Shown: positions 41,811-56,072, counted from the stretch's first letter. The stretch is 64,000 nucleotides of DNA from Bathymodiolus brooksi (GCA_963680875.1 OY804579.1:32101804-32165803), one strand, 5' to 3'. Program-made: numbers and translations. Notes: generated from the letters alone by a model not told the origin.

Positions 41811-42661
41811 ACACCCGCCATGTTACTCATATAGTCACCAAGGGACAGGAGTACCGTCTTCTCATAAGACATCAGACATATATACATAAGACACCCGCTA
41901 TGTTACTCATATAGTCACCAAGGTAAGGAGTTCCGTCGTCTCATAAGACATAAGACATATATGCATAAGACACCCGCTATATTGCTCATAAAGTCACCAA
42001 GGCTAAGGAGTTCCGTCTTCTCATAAGACATAAGACATACATACATAAGACACCCGCTATGTTACTCATATATTCACCATGGGTAAGGAGTTCCGTCTTC
42101 TCATAAGACATAAGACATACATACATAAGACACCTGCTATGTTACTCATATAGTCACCAAGGGTAAGGAGTTCCATCTTCTCATATGACATAAGACATAC
42201 ATACATAAGACACCCGCTATGTTACTCATATAGTCACCAAGGGTAAGGAGTTCTGCCTTCTCATAAGACATAAGACATATATGCATAAGACACCCGCTAT
42301 GTTGCTCATATAGTCACCAAGGGTAAGGAGTTCCGTCTTCTCATAAGACATAAGACATATATACATAAGACACCCGCTATGTTACTCATATAGTCACCAA
42401 GGGTAAGGAGTTCCATCTTCTCATAAGACATAAGACATACATACATAAGACACCCGCTATGTTACTCATATAGTCACCAAGGGTAAGGAGTTCGTCTTCT
42501 CATAAGACATAAGACATATATGCATAAGACACCCGCTATGTTACTCATATAGTCACCAAGGGTAAGGAGTTCCGTCTTCTCATAAGACATAAGACATATA
42601 TACATAAGACACCCACTATGTTCCTTATATAGTCACCAAGGGTAAGCAGCTCCGTGATAAG
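41811..42661. repeat. Block B27: 10 monomers + 53-bp closer
   Basis: The block is 851 bp and copies B24, with one further 1-bp loss (GGAGTTCGTC near 42493). B41 shares that second loss; B24 and B38 do not have it. Confidence 0.95.
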
Positions 42662-45034
42662 ACACCCGCCATGTTACTCATATAGTCACCAAGGGAAAGG
42701 AGTTCCGTCTTCTCATAAGACATAAGACATACATACATAAGACACCCGCTATGTTACTCATATATTCACCAAGGGTAAGGAGTTCCATCTTCTCATAAGA
42801 CATAGGACATATATGCATAAGACACCCGCTATGTTGCTCATATAGTCACCAAGGGTAAGGAGTTCCGTCTTCTCATAAGACATAAGACATATATACATAA
42901 GACACCCGCTATGTTACTCATATAGTCACCAAGGGTAAGGAGTTCCGTCTTCTCATAAGACATAAGACATATATTCATAAGACACCCGCTATGTTACTCA
43001 TATAGTCACCAAGGGTAAGGAGTTCCGTCTTCTCATAAGACATAAGACATACATACATAAGACACCCGCTATGTTACTCATATAGTCATCAAGGGTAAGG
43101 AGTTCTGTCTTCTCATAAGACATAAGACATATATTCATAAGACACCCTCTATGTTACTCATATAGTCACCAAGGGTAAGGAGTTCCGTCTTCTCATAAGA
43201 CATAAGACATATTTGCATAAGACACCCGCTATGTTGCTCATATAGTCACCAAGGGTAAGGAGTTCCGTCTTCTCATAAGACATAAGACATACATACATAA
43301 GACACCCGCTATGTTACTCATATAGTCACCAAGGGTAAGGAGTTCCGTCTTCTCATAAGATATAAGACATATTTGCATAAGACACCCGCTATGTTGCTCA
43401 TATAGTTACCAAGGGTAAGGAGTTCCGTCTTCTCATAAGACATAAGACATACATACATAAGACACCCGCAATGTTATTCATATAGTCACCAAGGGTAAGG
43501 AGTTCCGGCTTCTCATAAGACATAAGACATATATACATAAGACACCCGCTATGTTACTCATATAGTCACCAAGGGTAAGGAGTTCCATCTTCTCATAAGA
43601 CATAAGACATACATACATAAGACACCCGCTATGTTACTCATATAGTCACCAAGGGTAAGGAGTTCCGTCGTCTCATAAGACATAAGACATATATGCATAA
43701 GACACCCGCTATGTTGCTCATATAGTCACCAAGGGTAAGGAGTTCCGTCTTCTCATAAGACATAAGACATACATACATAAGACACCCGCTATGTTACTCA
43801 TATATTCACCAAGGGTAAGGAGTTCCCTCTTCTCATAAGACATAGGACATATATGCATAAGACACCCGCTATGTTGCTCATATAGTCACCAAGGGTAAGG
43901 AGTTCCGTCTTCTCATAAGACATAAGACATATATACATAAGACACCCGCTATGTTACTCATATAGTCACCAAGGGTAAGGAGTTCCGTCTTCTCATAAGA
44001 CATAAGACATATATTCATAAGACACCCGCTATGTTACTCATATAGTCACCAAGGGTAAGGAGTTCCGTCTTCTCATAAGACATAAGACATACATACATAA
44101 GACACCCGCTATGTTACTCATATAGTCATCAAGGGTAAGGAGTTCTGTCTTCTCATAAGACATAAGACATATATTCATAAGACACCCTCTATGTTACTCA
44201 TATAGTCACCAAGGGTAAGGAGTTCCGTCTTCTCATAAGACATAAGACATATTTGCATAAGACACCCGCTATGTTGCTCATATAGTCACCAAGGGTAAGG
44301 AGTTCCGTCTTCTCATAAGACATAAGACATACATACATAAGACACCCGCTATGTTACTCATATAGTCACCAAGGGTAAGGAGTTCCGCCTTCTCATAATA
44401 CATAAGACATATATACATAAGACACCCGCTATGTTACTCATATAGTCACCAAGGGTAAGGAGTTCCGTCTTCTCATAAGACATAAGACATACATACATAA
44501 GACACCCGCTATGTTACTCATATAGTCACCAAGGGTAAGGAGTTCCGTCTTCTCATAAGACATAAGACATACATACATAAGACACCTGCTATGTTACTCA
44601 TATAGTCACCAAGGGTAAGGAATTCCGTCTTCTCATAAGACATAAGACATATATGCATAAGACACCCGCTATCTTGCACATATAGTCACCAAGGGTAAGG
44701 AGTTCCGTCTTCTCATAAGACATAAGACATATATACATAAGACACCCGTTATGTTACTCATATAGTCACCAAGGGTAAGGAGTTTCATCTTCTCATAAGA
44801 CATAAGACATACATACATAAGACACCCGCTATGTTACTCATATAGTCACCAAGGGTAAGGAGTTCCGTCTTCTCATAAGACATAAGACATATATGCATAA
44901 GACACCCGCTATGTTACTCATATAGTCACCAAGGGTAAGGAGTTCCGTCTTCTCATAAGACATAAGACATATATACATAAGACACCCACTATGTTCCTTA
45001 TATAGTCACCAAGGGTAAGCAGCTCCGTGATAAG
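42662..45034. repeat. Block B28: 29 monomers + 53-bp closer (s3/e2)
   Basis: The block is 2,373 bp and corresponds to B8 (offset 28,010) with the same number and order of monomers. It has a private CTTGCACATATAG near 44674. Confidence 0.95.
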
Positions 45035-46927
45035 ACACCCGCCATGTTACTCATATAGTCACCAAGGGAAAGGAGTTCCGTCTTCTCATAAGACATAAGA
45101 CATATATACATAAGACACCCGCTATGTTGCTCATATAGTCACCAAGGCTAAGGAGTTGCGTCTTCTCATAAGACATAAGACATACATACATAAGTCACCC
45201 GCTATGTTACTCATATAGTCACCAAGGGTAAGGAGTTCCGTCTTCTCATAAGATATAAGACATATTTGCATAAGACACCCGCTATGTTGCTCATATAGTT
45301 ACCAAGGGTAAGGAGTTCCGTCTTCTCATAAGACATAAGACATACATACATAAGACACCCGCAATGTTATTCATATAGTCACCAAAGGTAAGGAGTTCCG
45401 GCTTCTCATAAGACATAAGACATATATACATAAGACACCCGCTATGTTACTCATATAGTCACCAAGGGTAAGGAGTTCCATCTTCTCATAAGACATAAGA
45501 CATACATACATAAGACACCCGCTATGTTACTCATATATTCACCAAGGGTAAGGAGTTCCGTCGTCTCATAAGACATAAGACATATATGCATTAGACACCC
45601 GCTATGTTGCTCATATAGTCACCAAGGCTAAGGAGTTCCGTCTTCTCATAAGACATAAGACATACATACATAAGACACCCGCTATGTTACTCATATATTC
45701 ACCAAGGGTAAGGAGTTCCATCTTCTCATAAGACATAGGACATATATGCATAAGACACCCGCTATGTTGCTCATATAGTCACCAAGGGTAAGGAGTTCCG
45801 TCTTCTCATAAGACATAAGACATATATACATAAGACACCCGCTATGTTACTCATATAGTCACCAAGGGTAAGGAGTTCCGTCTTCTCATAAGACATAAGA
45901 CATATATTCATAAGACACCCGCTATGTTACTCATATAGTCACCAAGGGTAAGGAGTTCCGTCTTCTCATAAGACATAAGACATACATACATAAGACACCC
46001 GCTATGTTACTCATATAGTCATCAAGGGTAAGGAGTTCTGTCTTCTCATAAGACATAAGACATATATGCATAAGACACCCTCTATGTTACTCATATAGTC
46101 ACCAAGGGTAAGGAGTTCCGTCTTCTCATAAGACATAAGACATATTTGCATAAGACACCCGCTATGTTGCTCATATAGTCACCAAGGGTAAGGAGTTCCG
46201 TCTTCTCATAAGACATAAGACATACATACATAAGACACCCGCTATGTTACTCATATAGTCACCAAGGGTAAGGAGTTCCGCCTTCTCATAATACATAAGA
46301 CATATATACATAAGACACCCGCTATGTTACTCATATAGTCACCAAGGGTAAGGAGTTCCGTCTTCTCATAAGACATAAGACATACATACATAAGACACCC
46401 GCTATGTTACTCATATAGTCACAAAGGGTAAGGAGTTCCGTCTTCTCATAAGACATAAGACATACATACATAAGACACCTGCTATGTTGCTCATATAGTC
46501 ACCAAGGGTAAGGAGTTCAGTCTTCTCATAAGACATAAGACATACATACATAAGACACCTGCTATGTTGCTCATACAGTCACCAAGGGTAAGCAGTTCAG
46601 TCTTCTCATAAGACATAAGACATATATACATAAGACACCCGCTATGTTACTCATATAGTCACCAAGGATAAGGAGTTCCGTCTTCTCATAAGACATTAGA
46701 CATACATATATAAGGCACCCGCTGTGTTACTCATATAGTCACCAAGGGTAAGGAGTTCCGTCTTCTCATAAGACATAAGACATATATACATCAGACACCC
46801 GCTATGTTACTCATATAGTCAACAAGGGTAAGGAGTTCCGTCTTCTCATAAGACATAAGACATATATACATAAGACACCCACTATGTTCCTTATATAGTT
46901 ACCAAGGGTAAGCAGCTCCGTGATAAG
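45035..46927. repeat. Block B29: 23 monomers + 53-bp closer (s1/e1)
   Basis: The block is 1,893 bp, the undeleted counterpart of B9. It shares ACCAAAGGTA with B9. One monomer ends TATGCA near 46070, where related blocks have TATTCA. T-subtype closer. Confidence 0.95.
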
Positions 46928-48340
46928 ACACCCGCCATGTTACTCATATAGTCACCAAGGGAAAGGAGTTCCGTCTTCTCATAAGACATAAGACATATAT
47001 ACATAAGAAACCCGCTATGTTACTCATATAGTCACCAAGAGTAAGGAGTTCCGTCTTCTCATAAGACATAAGACATATATGCATAAGACACCCGCTATGT
47101 TGCTCATATAGTCACCAAGGCTAAGGAGTTCCGTCTTCTCATAAGACATAAGACATATATACATAAGACACCCGCTATGTTACTCATATATTCACCAAGG
47201 GTAAGGAGTTCCCTCTTCTCATAAGACATAGGACATATATGCATAAGACACCCGCTATGTTGCTCATATAGTCACCAAGGGTAAGGAGTTCCGTCTTCTC
47301 ATAAGACATAAGACATATATACATAAGACACCCGCTATGTTACTCATATAGTCACCAAGGGTAAGGAGTTCCGTCTTCTCATAAGACATAAGACATATAT
47401 TCATAAGACACCCGCTATGTTACTCATATAGTCACCAAGGGTAAGGAGTTCCGTCTTCTCATAAGACATAAGACATACATACATAAGACACCCGCTATGT
47501 TACTCATATAGTCATCAAGGGTAAGGAGTTCTGTCTTCTCATAAGACATAAGACATATATTCATAAGACACCCTCTATGTTACTCATATAGTCACCAAGG
47601 GTAAGGAGTTCCGTCTTCTCATAAGACATAAGACATATTTGCATAAGACACCCGCTATGTTGCTCATATAGTCACCAAGGGTAAGGAGTTCCGTCTTCTC
47701 ATAAGACATAAGACATACATACATAAGACACCCGCTATGTTACTCATATAGTCACCAAGGGTAAGGAGTTCCGCCTTCTCATAATACATAAGACATATAT
47801 ACATAAGACACCCGCTATGTTACTCATATAGTCACCAAGGGTAAGGAGTTCCGTCTTCTCATAAGACATAAGACATACATACATAAGACACCCGCTATGT
47901 TACTCATATAGTCACCAAGGGTAAGGAGTTCCGTCTTCTCATAAGACATAAGACATACATACATAAGACACCTGCTATGTTACTCATATAGTCACCAAGG
48001 GTAAGGAATTTCGTCTTCTCATAAGACATAAGACATATATGCATAAGACACCCGCTATCTTGCTCATATAGTCACCAAGGGTAAGGAGTTCCGTCTTCTC
48101 ATAAGACATAAGACATATATACATAAGACACCCGTTATGTTACTCATATAGTCACCAAGGGTAAGGAGTTTCATCTTCTCATAAGACATAAGACATACAT
48201 ACATAAGACACCCGCTATGTTACTCATATAGTCACCAAGGGTAAGGAGTTCCGTCTTCTCATAAGACATAAGACATATATACATAAGACACCCACTATGT
48301 TCCTTATATAGTCACCAAGGGTAAGCAGCTCCGTGATAAG
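46928..48340. repeat. Block B30: 17 monomers + 53-bp closer (s2/e2)
   Basis: The block is 1,413 bp and corresponds to B10. It has one monomer fewer just before the closer: the TATGCA-tail unit is missing near 48255. CCAAGAGTAAGG at 47040 links it to B10 and B32. Confidence 0.95.
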
Positions 48341-51300
48341 ACACCCGCCATGTTACTCATATAGTCACCAAGGGAAAGCAGTTCCGTCTTCTCATAAGAC
48401 ATAAGACATACATACATAAGACACCCGCTATGTTACTCATATATTCACCAAGGGTAAGGAGTTCCATCTTCTCATAAGACATAGGACATATATGCATAAG
48501 ACACCCGCTATGTTGCTCATATAGTCACCAAGGGTAAGGAGTTCCGTCTTCTCATAAGACATAAGACATATATACATAAGACACCCGCTATGTTACTCAT
48601 ATAGTCACCAAGGGTAAGGAGTTCCGTCTTCTCATAAGACATAAGACATATATTCATAAGACACCCGCTATGTTACTCATATAGTCACCAAGGGTAAGGA
48701 GTTCCGTCTTCTCATAAGACATAAGACATACATACATAAGACACCCGCTATGTTACTCATATAGTCATCAAGGGTAAGGAGTTCTGTCTTCTCATAAGAC
48801 ATAAGACATATATTCATAAGACACCCTCTATGTTACTCATATAGTCACCAAGGGTAAGGAGTTCCGTCTTCTCATAAGACATAAGACATATTTGCATAAG
48901 ACACCCGCTATGTTGCTCATATAGTCACCAAGGGTAAGGAGTTCCGTCTTCTCATAAGACATAAGACATACATACATAAGACACCCGCTATGTTACTCAT
49001 ATAGTCACCAAGGGTAAGGAGTTACGTCTTCTCATAAGATATAAGACATATTTGCATAAGACACCCGCTATGTTGCTCATATAGTTACCAAGGGTAAGGA
49101 GTTCCGTCTTCTCATAAGACATAAGACATACATACATAAGACACCCGCAATGTTATTCATATAGTCACCAAGGGTAAGGAGTTCCGGCTTCTCATAAGAC
49201 ATAAGACATATATACATAAGACACCCGCTATGTTACTCATATAGTCACCAAGGGTAAGGAGTTCCATCTTCTCATAAGACATAAGACATACATACATAAG
49301 ACACCCGCTATGTTACTCATATAGTCACCAAGGGTAAGGAGTTCCGTCGTCTCATAAGACATAAGACATATATGCATTAGACACCCGCTATGTTGCTCAT
49401 ATAGTCACCAAGGCTAAGGAGTTCCGTCTTCTCATAAGACATAAGACATACATACATAAGACACCCGCTATGTTACTCATATATTCACCAAGGGTAAGGA
49501 GTTCCATCTTCTCATAAGACATAGGACATATATGCATAAGACACCCGCTATGTTGCTCATATAGTCACCAAGGGTAAGGAGTTCCGTCTTCTCATAAGAC
49601 ATAAGACATATATACATAAGACACCCGCTATGTTACTCATATAGTCACCAAGGGTAAGGAGTTCCGTCTTCTCATAAGACATAAGACATATATTCATAAG
49701 ACACCCGCTATGTTACTCATATAGTCACCAAGGGTAAGGAGTTCCGTCTTCTCATAAGACATAAGACATACATACATAAGACACCCGCTATGTTACTCAT
49801 ATAGTCATCAAGGGTAAGGAGTTCTGTCTTCTCATAAGACATAAGACATATATTCATAAGACACCCTCTATGTTACTCATATAGTCACCAAGGGTAAGGA
49901 GTTCCGTCTTCTCATAAGACATAAGACATATTTGCATAAGACACCCGCTATGTTGCTCATATAGTCACCAAGGGTAAGGAGTTCCGTCTTCTCATAAGAC
50001 ATAAGACATACATACATAAGACACCCGCTATGTTACTCATATAGTCACCAAGGGTAAGGAGTTACGTCTTCTCATAAGATATAAGACATATTTGCATAAG
50101 ACACCCGCTATGTTGCTCATATAGTTACCAAGGGTAAGGAGTTCCGTCTTCTCATAAGACATAAGACATACATACATAAGACACCCGCAATGTTATTCAT
50201 ATAGTCACCAAGGGTAAGGAGTTCCGGCTTCTCATAAGACATAAGACATATATACATAAGACACCCGCTATGTTACTCATATAGTCACCAAGGGTAAGGA
50301 GTTCCATCTTCTCATAAGACATAAGACATACATACATAAGACACCCGCTATGTTACTCATATAGTCACCAAGGGTAAGGAGTTCCGTCGTCTCATAAGAC
50401 ATAAGACATATATGCATTAGACACCCGCTATGTTGCTCATATAGTCACCAAGGCTAAGGAGTTCCGTCTTCTCATAAGACATAAGACATACATACATAAG
50501 ACACCCGCTATGTTACTCATATATTCACCAAGGGTAAGGAGTTCCATCTTCTCATAAGACATAGGACATATATGCATAAGACACCCGCTATGTTGCTCAT
50601 ATAGTCACCAAGGGTAAGGAGTTCCGTCTTCTCATAAGACATAAGACATATATACATAAGACACCCGCTATGTTACTCATATAGTCACCAAGGGTAAGGA
50701 GTTCCGTCTTCTCATAAGACATAAGACATATATTCATAAGACACCCGCTATGTTACTCATATAGTCACCAAGGGTAAGGAGTTCCGTCTTCTCATAAGAC
50801 ATAAGACATACATACATAAGACACCCGCTATGTTACTCATATAGTCATCAAGGGTAAGGAGTTCTGTCTTCTCATAAGACATAAGACATATATTCATAAG
50901 ACACCCTCTATGTTACTCATATAGTCACCAAGGGTAAGGAGTTCCGTCTTCTCATAAGACATAAGACATATTTGCATAAGACACCCGCTATGTTGCTCAT
51001 ATAGTCACCAAGGGTAAGGAGTTCCGTCTACTCATAAGACATAAGACATACATACATAAGACACCCGCTATGTTACTCATATAGTCACCAAGGGTAAGGA
51101 GTTCCGCCTTCTCATAATACATAAGACATATATACATAAGACACCCGCTATGTTACTCATATAGTCACCAAGGGTAAGGAGTTCCGTCTTCTCATAAGAC
51201 ATAAGACATACATACATAAGACACCCGCTATGTTACTCATATAGTCACAAAGGGTAAGGAGTTCCGTCTTCTCATAAGACATAAGACATACATACATAAG

Positions 51301-52073
51301 ACACCTGCTATGTTGCTCATATAGTCACCAAGGGTAAGGAGTTCAGTCTTCTCATAAGACATAAGACATACATACATAAGACACCTGCTATGTTGCTCAT
51401 ACAGTCACCAAGGGTAAGCAGTTCAGTCTTCTCATAAGACATAAGACATATATACATAAGACACCCGCTATGTTACTCATATAGTCACCAAGGGTAAGGA
51501 GTTCCGTCTTCTCATAAGACATAAGACATACATACATAAGACACCCGCTATGTTACTCATATAGTCACAAAGGGTAAGGAGTTCCGTCTTCTCATAAGAC
51601 ATAAGACATACATACATAAGACACCTGCTATGTTGCTCATATAGTCACCAAGGGTAAGGAGTTCAGTCTTCTCATAAGACATAAGACATACATACATAAG
51701 ACACCTGCTATGTTGCTCATACAGTCACCAAGGGTAAGCAGTTCAGTCTTCTCATAAGACATAAGACATATATACATAAGACACCCGCTATGTTACTCAT
51801 ATAGTCACCAAGGATAAGGAGTTCCGTCTTCTCATAAGACATTAGACATACATATATAAGGCACCCGCTGTGTTACTCATATAGTCACCAAGGGTAAGGA
51901 GTTCCGTCTTCTCATAAGACATAAGACATATATACATCAGACACCCGCTATGTTACTCATATAGTCAACAAGGGTAAGGAGTTCCGTCTTCTCATAAGAC
52001 ATAAGACATATATACATAAGACACCCACTATGTTCCTTATATAGTTACCAAGGGTAAGCAGCTCCGTGATAAG
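48341..52073. repeat. Block B31: 46 monomers + 53-bp closer (s3/e1)
   Basis: The block is 3,733 bp and corresponds to the 29-monomer B11. It is enlarged by two internal tandem duplications: 13 monomers (1,040 bp; the GTTACG monomer occurs at 48981 and 50021) and 4 monomers (320 bp; CACAAAGGG monomers at 51221 and 51541). 29 + 13 + 4 = 46. Length equality with B1 is a coincidence; the internal order differs. Confidence 0.94.
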
Positions 52074-53486
52074 ACACCCGCCATGTTACTCATATAGTCA
52101 CCAAGGGAAAGGAGTTCCGTCTTCTCATAAGACATAAGACATATATACATAAGAAACCCGCTATGTTACTCATATAGTCACCAAGAGTAAGGAGTTCCGT
52201 CTTCTCATAAGACATAAGACATATATGCATAAGACACCCGCTATGTTGCTCATATAGTCACCAAGGCTAAGGAGTTCCGTCTTCTCATAAGACATAAGAC
52301 ATATATACATAAGACACCCGCTATGTTACTCATATATTCACCAAGGGTAAGGAGTTCCCTCTTCTCATAAGACATAGGACATATATGCATAAGACACCCG
52401 CTATGTTGCTCATATAGTCACCAAGGGTAAGGAGTTCCGTCTTCTCATAAGACATAAGACATATATACATAAGACACCCGCTATGTTACTCATATAGTCA
52501 CCAAGGGTAAGGAGTTCCGTCTTCTCATAAGACATAAGACATATATTCATAAGACACCCGCTATGTTACTCATATAGTCACCAAGGGTAAGGAGTTCCGT
52601 CTTCTCATAAGACATAAGACATACATACATAAGACACCCGCTATGTTACTCATATAGTCATCAAGGGTAAGGAGTTCTGTCTTCTCATAAGACATAAGAC
52701 ATATATTCATAAGACACCCTCTATGTTACTCATATAGTCACCAAGGGTAAGGAGTTCCGTCTTCTCATAAGACATAAGACATATTTGCATAAGACACCCG
52801 CTATGTTGCTCATATAGTCACCAAGGGTAAGGAGTTCCGTCTTCTCATAAGACATAAGACATACATACATAAGACACCCGCTATGTTACTCATATAGTCA
52901 CCAAGGGTAAGGAGTTCCGCCTTCTCATAATACATAAGACATATATACATAAGACACCCGCTATGTTACTCATATAGTCACAAAGGGTAAGGAGTTCCGT
53001 CTTCTCATAAGACATAAGACATACATACATAAGACACCTGCTATGTTGCTCATATAGTCACCAAGGGTAAGGAGTTCAGTCTTCTCATAAGACATAAGAC
53101 ATACATACATAAGACACCTGCTATGTTGCTCATACAGTCACCAAGGGTAAGCAGTTCAGTCTTCTCATAAGACATAAGACATATATACATAAGACACCCG
53201 CTATGTTACTCATAAAGTCACCAAAGATAAGGAGTTCCGTCTTCTCATAAGACATTAGACATACAAATATAAGGCACCCGCTGTGTTACTCATATAGTCA
53301 CCAAGGGTAAGGAGTTCCGTCTTCTCATAAGACATAAGACATATATACATCAGACACCCGCTATGTTACTCATATAGTCAACAAGGGTAAGGAGTTCCGT
53401 CTTCTCATAAGACATAAGACATATATACATAAGACACCCACTATGTTCCTTATATAGTTACCAAGGGTAAGCAGCTCCGTGATAAG
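52074..53486. repeat. Block B32: 17 monomers + 53-bp closer (chimeric, s2/e1)
   Basis: The block is 1,413 bp. Monomers 1-11 (52074-52953) match B30 and B10, including CCAAGAGTAAGG. Monomers 12-17 match B18 from 32539, including CATAAAGTC and CAAATATAAGG. This is the junction of the 20,415-bp duplication. The breakpoint lies between about 52944 and 52979. Confidence 0.94.
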
Positions 53487-55219
53487 ACACCCGCCATGTT
53501 ACTAATATAGTCACCAAGGGAAAGGAGTTCCGTCTTCTCATAAGACATAAGACATATATACATAAGAAACCCGCTATGTTACTCATATAGTCACCAAGGG
53601 TAAGGAGTTCCGTCTTCTCATAAGACATAAGACATATATGCATAAGACACCCGCTATGTTGCTCATATAGTCACCAAGGCTAAGGAGTTCCGTCTTCTCA
53701 TAAGAAATAAGACATATATACATAAGACACCCGCTATGTTGCTCATATAGTCACCAAGGCTAAGGAGTTCCGTCTTCTCATAAGACATAAGACATACATA
53801 CATAAGACACCCGCTATGTTACTCATATAGTCACCAAGGGTAAGGAGTTCCGTCTTCTCATAAGATATAAGACATATTTGCATAAGACACCCGCTATGTT
53901 GCTCATATAGTTACCAAGGGTAAGGAGTTCCGTCTTCTCATAAGACATAAGACATACATACATAAGACACCAGCAATGTTATTCATATAGTCACCAAGGG
54001 TAAGGAGTTCCGGCTTCTCATAAGACATAAGACATATATACATAAGACACCCGCTATGTTGCTCATATAGTCACCAAGGCTAAGGAGTTCCGTCTTCTCA
54101 TAAGACATAAGACATACATACATAAGACACCCGCTATGTTACTCATATATTCACCTAGGGTAAGGAGTTCCCTCTTCTCATAAGACATAGGACATATATG
54201 CATAAGACACCCGCTATGTTGCTCATATAGTCACCAAGGGTAAGGAGTTCCGTCTTCTCATAAGACATAAGACATATATACATAAGACACCCGCTATGTT
54301 ACTCATATAGTCACCAAGGGTAAGGAGTTCCGTCTTCTCATAAGACATAAGACATATATTCATAAGACACCCGCTATGTTACTCATATAGTCACCAAGGG
54401 TAAGGAGTTCCGTCTTCTCATAAGACATAAGACATATTTGCATAAGACACCCGCTATGTTGCTCATATAGTCACCAAGGGTAAGGAGTTCCGTCTTCTCA
54501 TAAGACAAAAGACATACATACATAAGACACCCGCTATGTTACTCATATAGTCACCAAGGGTAAGGAGTTCCGCCTTCTCATAATACATAAGACATATATA
54601 CATAAGACACCCGCTATGTTACTCATATAGTCACCAAGGGTAAGGAGTTCCGTCTTCTCATAAGACATAAGACATACATACATAAGACACCCGCTATGTT
54701 ACTCATATAGTCACAAAGGGTAAGGAGTTCCGTCTTCTCATAAGACATAAGACATACATACATAAGACACCTGCTATGTTGCTCATATAGTCACCAAGGG
54801 TAAGGAGTTCAGTCTTCTCATAAGACATAAGACATACATACATAAGACACCTGCTATGTTGCTCATACAGTCACCAAGGGTAAGCAGTTCAGTCTTCTCA
54901 TAAGACATAAGACATATATACATAAGACACCCGCTATGTTACTCATATAGTCACCAAGGATAAGGAGTTCCGTCTTCTCATAAGACATTAGACATACATA
55001 TATAAGGCACCCGCTGTGTTACTCATATAGTCACCAAGGGTAAGGAGTTCCGTCTTCTCATAAGACATAAGACATATATACATCAGACACCCGCTATGTT
55101 ACTCATATAGTCAACAAGGGTAAGGAGTTCCGTCTTCTCATAAGACATAAGACATATATACATAAGACACCCACTATGTTCCTTATATAGTCACCAAGGG
55201 TAAGCAGCTCCGTGATAAG
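53487..55219. repeat. Block B33: 21 monomers + 53-bp closer (s2/e1)
   Basis: The block is 1,733 bp, a copy of B19 at offset 20,415, with one difference noticed (T at 54156 for A at 33741). Confidence 0.95.
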
Positions 55220-56072
55220 ACACCCGCCATGTTACTCATATAGTCACCAAGGGAAAGGAGTTCCGTCTTCTCATAAGACATAAGAAATATATACATAAGA
55301 AACCCGCTATGTTACTCATATAGTCACCAAGGGTAAGGAGTTCCGTCTTCTCATAAGACATAAGACATATATGCATAAGACACCCGCTATGTTGCTCATA
55401 TAGTCACCAAGGCTAAGGAGTTCCGTCTTCTCATAAGACATAAGACATATATACATAAGACACCCGCTATGTTACTCATATAGTCACCAAGGGTAAGGAG
55501 TTCCGTCTTCTCATAAGACATAAGACATACATACATAAGACACCCGCTATGTTACTCATATAGTCACCAAGGGTAAGGAGTTCTGCATTCTCATAAGTCA
55601 TAAGTCATATATTCATAAGACACCCGCTATGTTACTCATATAGTCACCAAGGGTAAGGAGTTCCGTCTTCTCATAAGACATAAGACATATATGCATAAGA
55701 CACCCGCTATCTTGCTCATATAGTCACCAAGGGTAAGGAGTTCCGTCTTCTCATAAGACATAAGACATATATACATAAGACACCCGTTATGTTACTCATA
55801 TAGTCACCAAGGGTAAGGAGTTTCATCTTCTCATAAGACATAAGACATACATACATAAGACACCCGCTATGTTACTCATATAGTCACCAAGGGTAAGGAG
55901 TTCCGTCTTCTCATAAGACATAAGACATATATACATAAGACACCCGCTATGTTACTCATATAGTCACCAAGGGTAAGGAGTTCCGTCTTCTCATAAGACA
56001 TAAGACATATATACATAAGACACCCACTATGTTCCTTATATAGTCACCAAGGGTAAGCAGCTCCGTGATAAG
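55220..56072. repeat. Block B34: 10 monomers + 53-bp closer (s2/e2)
   Basis: The block is 853 bp, a copy of B20 at offset 20,415, including the GAAATATATAC mutation. Confidence 0.95.

Larger units (their letters stand above)
38960..42661. repeat. 2,558-bp super-repeat (3-, 10-, 17-monomer blocks)
   Basis: The sequence of 3- and 10-monomer blocks (B23-B24) recurs as B26-B27 exactly 2,558 bp later, separated by the 17-monomer B25. The whole arrangement is copied again at 59375-63076. Confidence 0.9.
32539..52953. repeat. Copy 1 of a 20,415-bp tandem duplication
   Basis: It runs from within B18 through B31 to the first 11 monomers of B32. Every block boundary from 33072 to 42662 reappears exactly 20,415 bp later, including all 1-3 bp deletions. 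The right half of this copy (beyond about 43.2 kb) has no partner inside the window. Confidence 0.88.
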
